Part shown: positions 42,967 through 51,734 of the stretch, in pieces
How positions within the stretch are numbered: the first letter of the stretch is position 1
Layout of the letters: each line of letters starts with the position of its first letter
NCBI RefSeq assembly: GCF_005145025.1
Contig: NZ_CP039695.1
Coordinates: forward strand, 124,001-188,000
Source of the DNA: Novosphingobium sp. EMRT-2
GTDB taxonomy: Bacteria; Pseudomonadota; Alphaproteobacteria; Sphingomonadales; Sphingomonadaceae
Reading direction: 5' to 3'
DNA length: 64,000 nucleotides
Made by a program: the position numbers and the translations under genes
The notes under the pieces: generated by a model
What the model saw: only the letters and a program-made list of their open reading frames with translations
Database searches by the model: none
What the model was told of the DNA's origin: nothing

Positions 42967-43512
42967 ATGCGTCTGTCGTTTCCGGAATTGCTGACCCGCG
43001 CCGCCGTCTTGCTGGCGGTACTGTCGGCGCTGGCGGGCGTGCCGGCGCAAGCCCGTTCGCCCGAGGCGCTGGCCTGCGCGGTGCAGCGTGCGCCGGCCGG
43101 GCTGGACGCGCGCCTTGCCGATGCGATGCTGGCGCAACAGTCCGACGGGCCGGCGCTGCGCGATCTGCAGAACGTGGTCGATCGCTGCGGCGACGATCAG
43201 TTCATGGACGATGCGGCGCGCAAGGCCTACTTTTCCTATGCCATGGGGCGCATGGCGCGCGACGTGCTGGGAGACCGGCTCCAGGCCGCCGGCGTGCCCC
43301 ATGCGCTGATCGACGACGCGCTGGACATCGGCCCCGGCAAGGCCAACAATCCGGCCGAGCAGATCACGCAGGGCGATCTGCGGCGGATCACCATCGCGAT
43401 GACGGATGCGGGGATCAACCCGGCCTCGGTCACGCCGCAGGCTTGGGCGCTGATCAACGCCTATATCTCGGCCACGGCGGCGATGTTCGACGGGCAACGC
43501 AAGCTCGAATAG
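42967..43512 (+). CDS. Hypothetical exported protein downstream of fabG
   Basis: Protein of 181 residues with a signal peptide (LLTRAAVLLAVLSALAGVPAQA, cleavage near residue 29). The mature part is helical, with two cysteines (ALACAVQ, VVDRCGDDQ) and a short Asp-rich helix. I do not recognise a family. It begins five bases after the fabG stop and is surely cotranscribed with fabD-fabG. A periplasmic protein in a fatty-acid operon is unusual, but nothing else links them. Confidence 0.75.
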   Translation: MRLSFPELLTRAAVLLAVLSALAGVPAQARSPEALACAVQRAPAGLDARLADAMLAQQSDGPALRDLQNVVDRCGDDQFMDDAARKAYFSYAMGRMARDVLGDRLQAAGVPHALIDDALDIGPGKANNPAEQITQGDLRRITIAMTDAGINPASVTPQAWALINAYISATAAMFDGQRKLE

Positions 43513-43750
43513 TTACCGCAACCTTGCTCTTCCCCAAGGTTTTGCGCCATTTATGCACAGCTTCCGCCCGAACGGGGCATGGGCGGCTTGCCCAAGCGGT
43601 CCCGTGCGTTAAGGAAGGTGGTCCGAACCGGAGCCGAACCGTGCGATTCCGCGCGATAAGGCCGTTTACACAGCCCGGCGGATGGTGATGTTGCTACTGC
43701 GTCTTTGGCAGTGACATGGCGTCCGGCCGACTGGGGGGATCGAGACGAGA

Positions 43751-44878
43751 ATGAAGGCGACGATCGAACGCGCAACCCTGCTGCGGTGCCTGTCCCACGT
43801 GCAATCGGTGGTGGAACGGCGCAACACGATCCCGATCCTGTCGAACGTGCTGATCGAGGCTGCGCCCGATGCCACGGTGCGCCTGATGGCCACGGACCTT
43901 GATCTGCAGATCGTGGAAACCATGCCCGCCGCCGCTGTCGACCAGCCCGGCGCGATCACCGTATCGGCGCACTTGTTGTTCGACATCGCGCGCAAGCTGC
44001 CCGATGGCAGCCAGGTCAGTCTGGAAACGGCGGACAACCGCATGATCGTGAAGGCCGGGCGCAGCCGCTTCCAACTGCCCACGCTGCCGCGCGACGATTT
44101 CCCGGTGATCGTGGAAGGCGATCTGCCGACCAGCTTCGAGATCCCGGCGCGCGTGCTCGCCGAACTGATCGACCGCACCCGCTTCGCGATATCGACCGAA
44201 GAGACACGGTATTATCTCAACGGCATCTTCCTGCACGTTTCGGACGAGGCGCAGCCCGTGCTGAAGGCGGCGGCGACCGACGGGCACCGTCTGGCGCGCT
44301 ACACGCTGCCGCGCCCGGATGGTGCCGAAGGCATGCCGGACGTGATCATCCCGCGCAAATGCGTGGGCGAGTTGCGCAAGCTGCTGGAGGAAGTGCTCGA
44401 TACCAGCGTGCTGATCGATCTTTCGGCCAGCAAGGTGCGCTTCACGCTGGGTGGTGAGAACGGCGTGGTGCTGACCAGCAAGCTGATCGACGGCACGTTC
44501 CCCGATTACAGCCGCGTCATCCCCACCGGGAACGACAAGCTGCTCCGGCTCGATCCGCGCAGCTTCTTCGAAGGTGTGGACCGCGTGGCGACGATCGCCA
44601 CCGAAAAGACCCGCGCGGTGAAGATGGCGCTGGAAACCGATCGTGTGACGCTGTCGGTCACCAGCCCGGACAACGGCACCGCGGCCGAGGAGCTGCCGGC
44701 GGATTACACCGCGCAAGGGTTTGAGATCGGCTTCAATGCCAACTACCTCAAGGACATCCTGAGTCAGATCGACGGCGATACGGTGGAACTGCACCTGGCC
44801 GATGCCGGCGCGCCCACGCTGATCCGCAAGGACGAGAAAAGCCCGGCGCTGTACGTGCTGATGCCGATGCGCGTCTGA
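43751..44878 (+). CDS. dnaN: DNA polymerase III subunit beta (sliding clamp)
   Basis: Clamp subunit of 375 residues with three repeated clamp domains. MKATIERATLLRCLSHVQSVVERRNTIPILSNVL is the conserved beginning (cited in part), with TDGHRLARY in the middle domain and ALYVLMPMRV at the C-terminus, which forms the partner-binding pocket. dnaA, recF and gyrB, often beside dnaN, are absent, as usual in many alphaproteobacteria. The 238 bases before it hold no recognisable gene and probably the promoter. A hairpin terminator follows. Confidence 0.97.
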   Translation: MKATIERATLLRCLSHVQSVVERRNTIPILSNVLIEAAPDATVRLMATDLDLQIVETMPAAAVDQPGAITVSAHLLFDIARKLPDGSQVSLETADNRMIVKAGRSRFQLPTLPRDDFPVIVEGDLPTSFEIPARVLAELIDRTRFAISTEETRYYLNGIFLHVSDEAQPVLKAAATDGHRLARYTLPRPDGAEGMPDVIIPRKCVGELRKLLEEVLDTSVLIDLSASKVRFTLGGENGVVLTSKLIDGTFPDYSRVIPTGNDKLLRLDPRSFFEGVDRVATIATEKTRAVKMALETDRVTLSVTSPDNGTAAEELPADYTAQGFEIGFNANYLKDILSQIDGDTVELHLADAGAPTLIRKDEKSPALYVLMPMRV

Positions 44879-44905
44879 TCCATCGCGCCACGGTACGAAC
44901 GGATG

Positions 44906-44936
44906 AAGCCCCGCAAGCCCGCGCTTGCGGGGCTTT
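44906..44936 (+). terminator. Terminator of dnaN
   Basis: AAGCCCCGCAAG at 44906-44917 pairs perfectly with CTTGCGGGGCTT at 44924-44935 around CCCGCG, with a short T-tail. It starts about 28 bases after the dnaN stop, ahead of the globin-coupled receptor gene. Confidence 0.7.
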
Positions 44937-45031
44937 CCGCATCCGAAAGGTCCGGGAATCTCCTTACGGCCCTGTTGAGGCGGCCTGAAGCACGGTCGGT
45001 TACATCGGCCGGGCACAGGAGGATCAAGGCC

Positions 45032-46474
45032 GTGGACGACAAGCGACAGGATTTCAGCAGGAAGATTGCCTTCTTCGCCATCGGCGAGAAGGATCAGGCG
45101 CATTTCCCCGCGATTTTGCGGGCGTTGGCCAAGCATGCGCCGCCGGCGCTGGATCGGCTTTACGATGGCATCGCCGCCGAACCCGCGCTTTCGGGCTTCT
45201 TCAGTTCGCAGGCGATGGTGGACCACGCCAAGCAAAAGCAGCTCGATCACTGGCGCCAGATGTTCGAGGGGCGGCCCGATGAGGCCTACAACGCGCGGGC
45301 GCGCCGGATCGGCCACATCCATGCGAAGATCGGGTTGGAGCCGGGTTGGTACATCGGCGCCTATGCCGGGGTGCTGGCCGATGTGATCGTGGCGATGGCG
45401 GCGGGGTCCGGTCTTGGCGTGACCGGATCGCGCAAGCTGGGCCAGGCGATCAGCGCCATGTTGAAGATGGCCATGCTGGACATGGAAATCGCGCTTTCGA
45501 CCTATTTCGATGCCGCCAACGAGGCGCTGCGCAGTTCCGTGATCGACAAGCTGGGCGATTCGCTGCGCAAGATGACCGATGGCGATTTCACCGCCAGGCT
45601 TACCGACTTGCCGAGCGAGTTCATCGAGCTTCAGAACGATTTCGAGACGATGCGCGAAAAGGTGCGCGTGGCGCTTTCCGCTGTCTCCGAAACCGCCCAG
45701 AACGTTGACCTTGGCGCGCGGGAAATCCGCGAGGCATCGCACGATCTCGCGACGCGCACCGAAGAGCAGGCCGCTTCGCTGGAAGCGGCGTCCGCTTCGA
45801 TGACGACGCTGGCAAGCAGCGTGCAGACCACCGCCGAAGACGCCTGGCACATGCGCGATTCGGTGCAGCAGGCGCACAACGATGCCCAGCAGGGCGGTGC
45901 GGTGGTGGGCGAGGCGGTTCACGCCATGAACGACATCCACCGGTCCGCGCAGGAGATCGGCAAGATCATCTCGGTGATCGATGGCATCGCGTTCCAGACC
46001 AACCTGCTGGCGCTCAACGCCGGCGTGGAGGCGGCGCGGGCCGGCGATGCGGGGCGCGGGTTCGCCGTCGTCGCCAACGAGGTGCGCGCGCTGGCGCAAC
46101 GGTCGGCCGAGGCCGCGCTCGACATCAAGAAGCTGATCGGGGAAAGTTCGGTCCAGGTGGAACGCGGCGTCGAACTGGTCGGCCAATCCGGCGATACGTT
46201 CGCCCGGATCGTCGCCAAGGTCGGCGAGATTGCGGACCTTGCCAACAACATCGCGACCGTCGCGGGTGAGCAGGCGAGCCATATCGGCCAGACGCGCGAA
46301 ACGGTGCGTGAACTGGACGTGATGACCCAGCAGAACGCCGCCATGGTGGAAGAGGCGACCGCCGCCGCGCGCAACCTTGCCGGGGAGGCCGATCGCATGG
46401 CCGAACTGGTCGGCCATTTCGTGCTCGAAGCGAACAAGGGCGGCTACCCGCGCCGTATGGCGCGGGCGGCCTGA
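45032..46474 (+). CDS. Globin-coupled chemoreceptor (HemAT-like)
   Basis: Soluble chemotaxis receptor of 480 residues. The N-terminal 170 residues form a protoglobin/sensor-globin domain: the proximal heme-binding His is in [20 protein letters not shown] near residue 92, a signature of globin-coupled sensors. The signalling part has a HAMP-like stretch ([19 protein letters not shown]) and the conserved tip [20 protein letters not shown], then [17 protein letters not shown]. There is no membrane helix and no C-terminal WxxF tether. GTG 45032 is chosen because AGGAGG lies nine bases before it; the frame runs open upstream to 44903 through the dnaN terminator. Homologues bind O2 for aerotaxis. 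Confidence 0.92.
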   Translation: MDDKRQDFSRKIAFFAIGEKDQAHFPAILRALAKHAPPALDRLYDGIAAEPALSGFFSSQAMVDHAKQKQLDHWRQMFEGRPDEAYNARARRIGHIHAKIGLEPGWYIGAYAGVLADVIVAMAAGSGLGVTGSRKLGQAISAMLKMAMLDMEIALSTYFDAANEALRSSVIDKLGDSLRKMTDGDFTARLTDLPSEFIELQNDFETMREKVRVALSAVSETAQNVDLGAREIREASHDLATRTEEQAASLEAASASMTTLASSVQTTAEDAWHMRDSVQQAHNDAQQGGAVVGEAVHAMNDIHRSAQEIGKIISVIDGIAFQTNLLALNAGVEAARAGDAGRGFAVVANEVRALAQRSAEAALDIKKLIGESSVQVERGVELVGQSGDTFARIVAKVGEIADLANNIATVAGEQASHIGQTRETVRELDVMTQQNAAMVEEATAAARNLAGEADRMAELVGHFVLEANKGGYPRRMARAA

Positions 46475-46487
46475 TCGCCCGCGTCGG

Positions 46488-47504
46488 TCAGATATCGACG
46501 ATGATCTTGCCGAAATGCGCTCCGCTCGCCTGATGCCGGAAGGCATCGGCGAGGGCGGCCAGCGGGAAATGGCGATCGAGCACGGGCCGGATGCCGTTGG
46601 CCTCCACGCCGGCGATCATCGCCAGCTGGTCCGATCGCGATCCGACCGTCAGCCCCTGCACGCGCAGGTTCTTGGCCATCAGCAGCGCGGTCTGCACCGG
46701 CCCGGCGAAGCCCGTGAGCACGCCGATCAGTGCGACATGCCCGCCCACACGCGCCGCCATCATCGACTGATCGAGCGTTCCCGCCCCGCCGATCTCGACC
46801 ACGGTATCCACGCCGCGCCCGCCGGTGAGTTCCAGCGCCTTCGCGCCCCAAGCGGGCACTTCGCGGTAATTGATCGTCTCGTCCGCGCCCAGCGCACGCA
46901 GCCGTTCCAGCTTCTCGCCCGACGAACTCGTCGCGATCACCCGCGCGCCCGCCGCCTTGGCGAACTGGAGCGCGAAGATCGAGACGCCGCCCGTGCCCTG
47001 CACCAGCACGGTATCGCCCGGCTTGGTCGCGCCATCGACGAACAGGGCGCGCCACGCGGTAAGGCCTGCGCAGGTCAGCGTCGCGGCCTCGGCGTGCGAA
47101 TAGCCCGCCGGTGCGCGGGTAAACCAGTGCGCCGGCACGACCACGTCTGTCCGCGCATAGCCGTCGATCCCGTCTCCTGGGACGGTGGTGAACGCGCTTG
47201 ACGGCGGCGGGCCGCTGTCCCAGTCGGTGAAGAACGTCGAGACCACCGCATCGCCCACCGTGACGCCCCGGACACCATCACCCACGGCCACCACTTCGCC
47301 CGCGCCGTCCGACATCGGAATCCGCCCGGCGGCCGCCGGCAGCATGCCCGTCACTACCGCGAAATCGTGGTAGTTGAGCGACGAGGCGGCGAGGCGCACG
47401 CGGATCTGGCCCGATCCCGGCGCGCCGGGATCGGGAAGGGTATCGGCATGGAGGCTGTCGAGCGTGGCGGGCGCGCCGACGCGGATGGCCTGCACTTCGC
47501 TCAT
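46488..47504 (-). CDS. Zinc-independent MDR-family NAD(P)-dependent oxidoreductase
   Basis: Quinone-oxidoreductase-like protein of 338 residues in the medium-chain dehydrogenase family. The cofactor loop is VLVQGTGGVSIFALQFAK near residue 165. The N-terminal GroES-like domain has SLNYHDFAVVTG and lacks the CxxH and four-cysteine zinc sites, so it is likely metal-free. ATG 47504 overlaps the stop of the D-aminoacylase gene by four bases. The pairing suggests a shared pathway, but the substrate is unknown. Confidence 0.9.
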   Translation of the reverse strand: MSEVQAIRVGAPATLDSLHADTLPDPGAPGSGQIRVRLAASSLNYHDFAVVTGMLPAAAGRIPMSDGAGEVVAVGDGVRGVTVGDAVVSTFFTDWDSGPPPSSAFTTVPGDGIDGYARTDVVVPAHWFTRAPAGYSHAEAATLTCAGLTAWRALFVDGATKPGDTVLVQGTGGVSIFALQFAKAAGARVIATSSSGEKLERLRALGADETINYREVPAWGAKALELTGGRGVDTVVEIGGAGTLDQSMMAARVGGHVALIGVLTGFAGPVQTALLMAKNLRVQGLTVGSRSDQLAMIAGVEANGIRPVLDRHFPLAALADAFRHQASGAHFGKIIVDI

Positions 47505-49264
47505 TCGGCGGCCTCCAGGGCTTCCACGCGCTGCGGTCCGCGCACCAGCCCGCCCGGCGTCGCCCCGGTCCACGCGCCCTTGCGGAAGGTCACCACGCCG
47601 GACTTGATCGTCGCGTCATAGCCTTCGGCCTTCTGGAGCAGGCGCTTGCCGCCCGCCGGCAGGTCGAAATCGAGCCAGGGCCGCAGCAGCTTCAGGTTGT
47701 CGAAGTCGATCACGTTGATGTCCGCGATGTAGCCCGGCGCGAGCACCCCGCGATCGTCGAGGCCATAAAGCCGCGCGGTATCGTGGCACTGGCGCTTGAC
47801 CGCGTGTTCCAGCGTGAGCCGGCCTTCCGCGCGGTCCTTGGCGCGCTTGCGGTCGCGCACCCAGTGCTGGAGCATGAAGGTGGGGCTGGCCGCATCGCAG
47901 ATCGTGCCACAGTGCGCGCCGCCGTCCGACAGCGAATTGACGCAATCGTCGCGGGCCTGCAGCGCTTCGAGGAAATCGAGATTGCCATCGGCATAGTTGA
48001 GGATCGGCAGGTAGATGAAGCCGGTGCCGTCCTGTTCCATCATCAGGTCATAGGCATAGGCGTCCGGCGCCATGCCGCGTGCCGCCGCCCGCGCGGCGAT
48101 GCTGGCTTCGGCCTGCGGTTCGTAATCGAAATCATCGTCCATCTGGTACTGGTTGAACCAGCCTTCCGCGATCATGCGGAAGAGGTGGATGATGTCGCTC
48201 TCCGGATAGACATTGGCTTCGGCCAGCAGCTTCTCGCGAAACGCGGGGTCTTTCAGGCGGGCAAGCTGTTCGTCCCACGGCAGATCGGCAATGGCGATGT
48301 AGCTCGGGCGGAAGCGGAACGGGTGCACCGTGCCGCGCCAGGCCATGACGATGCCGTTCCCGCGCAGCGCGATTTGCGCGACGATATTGGCCCCTTGCGC
48401 GTTCTGCCGGTCCATTTCCGCGATCTGTTCGGACAGCGGCAGTTCCTTGGCGATCGACTGGAGCGCGGCGAACGTCACAGGCAGGCCGGTTTCGCGGCTG
48501 ATTGCGCCCATCCAGCCGAATTCGTCCCATTCACGCTTCATGTCGGACGCGATTTCGAACACCCCGTGGCCGACGCGGCCCATGGCGCGGCCGATGCGGA
48601 TCAGTTCCTCGGCGGTGGCGGTGGTGCCGGGCACGAGTTCGCCATCGACCGACTTGTGGATCACGGTGCGGCTGGTGGAGAAACCCAGCGCGCCGGCGCG
48701 CACGCCTTCCTCCACGATCGCGGCCATGCGATCCATGTCCTCGTCGGTCGGCACGGCGCCGGGCCGTTCGCGATCGCCCAGCACATAGGCGCGCACCGCG
48801 CCATGCGGAACGTGGGTGGCAACGTCCACGCTGCGCGGCAGGCGCTCCAGCGCGTCGAGATATTCGGGGAAGGTTTCCCAGTCCCACTTCATGCCTTCGG
48901 CCAGCGCGGTGCCGGGGATGTCCTCCACGCCTTCCATCAGGCCGATCAGCCAGTCGTGCCGGTCGGGCGCTGCCGGCGCGAAGCCCACACCACAGTTGCC
49001 CATGACCACGGTGGTCACGCCGTGCCAGGACGAGGGCGCCATTTCCGCATCCCACGTCGCCTGCCCGTCATAATGCGTGTGGATGTCAACCCAACCGGGC
49101 GCCACGATGCGGCCGCTGGCGTCGATTTCCTCGGCGGCGTCGCCCTGGACGGTGCCAACGGCGGCGATCAGCCCGTCGCGTACGGCGACATCGCCCTTGA
49201 AGCGCGGACGGCCGGTGCCATCGACGATGGTGCCGTTGCGAATGATGAGATCGTATTGGGGCAT
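47501..49264 (-). CDS. N-acyl-D-amino-acid deacylase family amidohydrolase
   Basis: Amidohydrolase of 587 residues. Metal-binding HTHYDGQ is near residue 62, the [10 protein letters not shown] cysteine near 91 matches the bridging Cys of D-aminoacylases, and the catalytic Asp is in [10 protein letters not shown] near 455. The C-terminal strand with [12 protein letters not shown] is typical. Members remove acyl groups from N-acyl-D-amino acids or hydrolyse related amides; D-residues are abundant in the cell wall, but scavenging of other compounds is equally possible. First gene of a two-gene operon with the MDR oxidoreductase. Confidence 0.9.
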   Translation of the reverse strand: MPQYDLIIRNGTIVDGTGRPRFKGDVAVRDGLIAAVGTVQGDAAEEIDASGRIVAPGWVDIHTHYDGQATWDAEMAPSSWHGVTTVVMGNCGVGFAPAAPDRHDWLIGLMEGVEDIPGTALAEGMKWDWETFPEYLDALERLPRSVDVATHVPHGAVRAYVLGDRERPGAVPTDEDMDRMAAIVEEGVRAGALGFSTSRTVIHKSVDGELVPGTTATAEELIRIGRAMGRVGHGVFEIASDMKREWDEFGWMGAISRETGLPVTFAALQSIAKELPLSEQIAEMDRQNAQGANIVAQIALRGNGIVMAWRGTVHPFRFRPSYIAIADLPWDEQLARLKDPAFREKLLAEANVYPESDIIHLFRMIAEGWFNQYQMDDDFDYEPQAEASIAARAAARGMAPDAYAYDLMMEQDGTGFIYLPILNYADGNLDFLEALQARDDCVNSLSDGGAHCGTICDAASPTFMLQHWVRDRKRAKDRAEGRLTLEHAVKRQCHDTARLYGLDDRGVLAPGYIADINVIDFDNLKLLRPWLDFDLPAGGKRLLQKAEGYDATIKSGVVTFRKGAWTGATPGGLVRGPQRVEALEAAE

Positions 49265-49421
49265 GCGCTTGCTCCTCTCCCCGCGCGGCCGCGTGTTGGT
49301 CAGGAGCGGGCCGTCGCGTTTAACCGTGTGATTAACGCACGTCTGCGCGCGGGGGTCAATCCGTTGCGTGCGGCAACTGATCCGAATGAAACGCGGCTTC
49401 GCCGCATCGCGGAGCGCTGCG

Positions 49422-50717
49422 TCAGCCCCGTGCGCGGATCATATCGGCCACATCAACGAACTTCTCGCGGGGGGCACCGCTGCGCGCGCGCGCCGATTCG
49501 GCTTCCTCGATGCGTTTCCAGTCGCGGAACGTCACCACATCGAGCTTACGCGTTTCGGCCAGCGCGTCGAATCCGGCGCGACCGGCCTTGCCTGCACCTT
49601 CACCGATGTCCGCGGCGATCTGTTCGATGATCGCGAATCCGTCCGGACGGTTGGTGCCGATGGTGCCGGAAGGTCCGCGCCTCGCCCAGCCAACGCAGTA
49701 GAGGCCGGGCAGGATGCGCCCCTCGTCGTTGGCGAAGCGGCCCGCCCGTTCGTCGAAGGGAACGCCTGGGATCGGCACCGTGCGATAGCCGATGCAACTG
49801 ACCACCAGACTGGCGGGAAGCTCATAGAATTCGCCGGTGCCGACTGCACGGCCATCTTCGATGCGCGTGCGCTCGACTTCGATCGCCTCCACCTTGCCGG
49901 TGCCGAGCAGGGCGCGGGGGGCGCCGAAGAAATCGAACTCGATCGCGATGTCCGCGCCCGTGGCATCATTACGGGCAAAGGCGCGCAGATGGCTGACGGA
50001 CTTGCGGATGCCCGGCTCCAGCAGGGCGTCCTTGCTTTCGTCCGGCAGGTCCTGCGGATCGACCGCGGGCGTGCCGCGCGAAAGATGGCCCAGTTCGCCC
50101 AGTTCCTTGGGCGTCATCATGATCTGGTGCGGGCCGCGCCGGCCCAGGATCACGATCCGGCGCAGCTTCGAAACATCGAGCGCGTCGAGCGCGTGCGCCA
50201 CGATGTCGCTCCCGGCGAACTCGTCGCGCGTCTTGGACAGGATCCGCGCCACGTCGAGCGCCACGTTGCCCATGCCGATGACCACGGCGGTATCGCCCGA
50301 AAGATCGGGCGCGAGCGAGGTGAATTCGGGGTGGCCGTTGTACCACCCGACGAAAGCCGCACTGCCGAAGACGTTGCCCAGCCGATCGCCGGGCAGGTCG
50401 AGCGGCCGGTCCCGCGGGGCGCCGGTGGCGAGGACCACCGCGTCGTAGAACCCGCCCAGTTCCTCGATGCTCACATCCTGGCCGATGGTAACGTTGCCCA
50501 CGAAGCGCACGTTGTCCGACAGCGCGGTCTGTTCATAGCGGCGCGAGACGCCCTTGATCGACTGGTGATCCGGCGCGACGCCGGTGCGGATCAGGCCGAA
50601 CGGAACGGGCAGACGGTCGAATATGTCGACCTTTACATCTTCGCCCCACTGCTTGAGGGCGGCTTCGGCGGTGTAGTATCCGGCGGGACCGGAACCGATA
50701 ATGGCGATATGCCGCAT
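49422..50717 (-). CDS. FprA-like ferredoxin-NADP+ reductase (adrenodoxin reductase type)
   Basis: Flavoprotein of 431 residues. FAD loop IIGSGPAGYYTAEAAL is at the N-terminus, LIRTGVAPDHQSIKGV is the class signature, and the NADP loop is VVIGMGNVALDVARIL. GTNRPDGFAIIEQI lies near the C-terminus. It transfers electrons between NADPH and ferredoxins, and could feed Rieske oxygenases or P450s; pairing with the Rieske oxygenase at 10.4 kb is only a possibility. Single-gene unit with about 70 bases to the neighbouring hydrolase gene. Confidence 0.92.
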   Translation of the reverse strand: MRHIAIIGSGPAGYYTAEAALKQWGEDVKVDIFDRLPVPFGLIRTGVAPDHQSIKGVSRRYEQTALSDNVRFVGNVTIGQDVSIEELGGFYDAVVLATGAPRDRPLDLPGDRLGNVFGSAAFVGWYNGHPEFTSLAPDLSGDTAVVIGMGNVALDVARILSKTRDEFAGSDIVAHALDALDVSKLRRIVILGRRGPHQIMMTPKELGELGHLSRGTPAVDPQDLPDESKDALLEPGIRKSVSHLRAFARNDATGADIAIEFDFFGAPRALLGTGKVEAIEVERTRIEDGRAVGTGEFYELPASLVVSCIGYRTVPIPGVPFDERAGRFANDEGRILPGLYCVGWARRGPSGTIGTNRPDGFAIIEQIAADIGEGAGKAGRAGFDALAETRKLDVVTFRDWKRIEEAESARARSGAPREKFVDVADMIRARG

Positions 50718-50789
50718 TCATTCTCCCGCGCTTGGTCTGTTTCAGGGGATGCTAGCGCGCGGCGGGGAAAAGGGAAGCGGCGTGTGCGG

Positions 50790-51602
50790 TCAGCCCTTGC
50801 GGGCGGTGGCATCGAGAAACGCGCGCACGCGATTCCCGAACGAGACCGGGTCTGACAGCATGAACAGGTGCCCGCCGCCGCGAAACATCTGGAGCTGGCT
50901 GCCGGGAATCGCGTTGTGCAGGAAGTGCGAATTGGCGGGCGGGATCAACTGATCGTCCTCGTCCGCCATGATCAGCGTGGGCGGGGAGATCAGCGGCAGG
51001 AAGGGAACGCTGCTCCACGTGCCGAACGCGGTCATCTGGCAGGCCCAGCCCAGCGGGGAGGGCGCCTTGGCGGCGTTCAGGGACACGCTGCCGCGCCCGC
51101 CGCCGTTGTAGAGCGAGGCCAGGTTGCGGCGCAGCGCCCGTTCCACCGTATATTCCATCGGATCGACGAGGTGGCTGAACATCGAACCGTTGGCAGGCAC
51201 CATCGTAGCGCCGCCCGATGCGGTGGCGGCCAGGATCAGGCCACCGGTCTTGGCGCGGTGCTGGAACGCGAATTGCTGCGCCACCGCGCCTCCCCAGCTG
51301 ATGCCGGCAATGTCGGCACGGTCGATCCGCAGCCGATCGAGCAGCGTCGCCAGGGTCAGCGCCATGCAGGGTATGGTATAGGGGAAGACGGGATCGGGCG
51401 ACTTGCCGATGCCTGGCATGTCGATGCTGATGATCCGGCGATCGTCTAGTTCCCGCGCCACCGGCTCCAGCAATTCGATGTTCATGCCGATGCCGTTCAG
51501 CAAGACCAGCGGCCGCCGCCCGGTGGCTGCGCGATGCCACTGTCCCATGCGCAGCCGCCGCCCGGCAACGCCGATCATTGAAAATTCCGCTGTAGCCGAC
51601 AC
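50790..51602 (-). CDS. Alpha/beta hydrolase, PHA-depolymerase-like
   Basis: Intracellular hydrolase of about 270 residues. The block LVLLNGIGMNIELLEPVARE, then IDMPGIGKSPDPVFPY, and the nucleophile elbow GISWGGAVAQQFAFQH resemble the medium-chain polyhydroxyalkanoate depolymerase group. The Asp (MADEDDQLIP) and His (GGGHLFMLSDP) of the triad are present. The start is doubtful. GTG 51602 gives SATAEFSMIGVAG, with GGAGG 14 bases ahead. ATG 51578 or ATG 51644 are alternatives. No PHA synthase or phasin gene is nearby. The gene is divergent from the GGDEF-EAL gene. Confidence 0.82.
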   Translation of the reverse strand: MSATAEFSMIGVAGRRLRMGQWHRAATGRRPLVLLNGIGMNIELLEPVARELDDRRIISIDMPGIGKSPDPVFPYTIPCMALTLATLLDRLRIDRADIAGISWGGAVAQQFAFQHRAKTGGLILAATASGGATMVPANGSMFSHLVDPMEYTVERALRRNLASLYNGGGRGSVSLNAAKAPSPLGWACQMTAFGTWSSVPFLPLISPPTLIMADEDDQLIPPANSHFLHNAIPGSQLQMFRGGGHLFMLSDPVSFGNRVRAFLDATARKG

Positions 51603-51734
51603 GAACCGAAACCAAGCCTCCGCAAATCTGCGCCGGGTTAGCATGGCGCGACCGCACGAGAAAGGGCGGACCGAAGCCGTTTCCGAGGTGGGTCGCTTAA
51701 CCGTTTCTCAAAGCAAATCGGGCAATCGGAGCCC

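Noticed and set aside
43694..46546. Minus-strand open frame of about 950 codons opposite dnaN and the globin-coupled receptor
   Set aside because: It spans two verified genes and a terminator on the other strand and reads as low-information Arg/His/Gly-rich sequence.
47783..49630. Long plus-strand open frame (about 615 codons) opposite the D-aminoacylase gene
   Set aside because: It is the reverse complement of a well-supported gene; its translation is rich in Arg, His, Asp and Gly with no family motif, as expected of GC-rich antisense frames.
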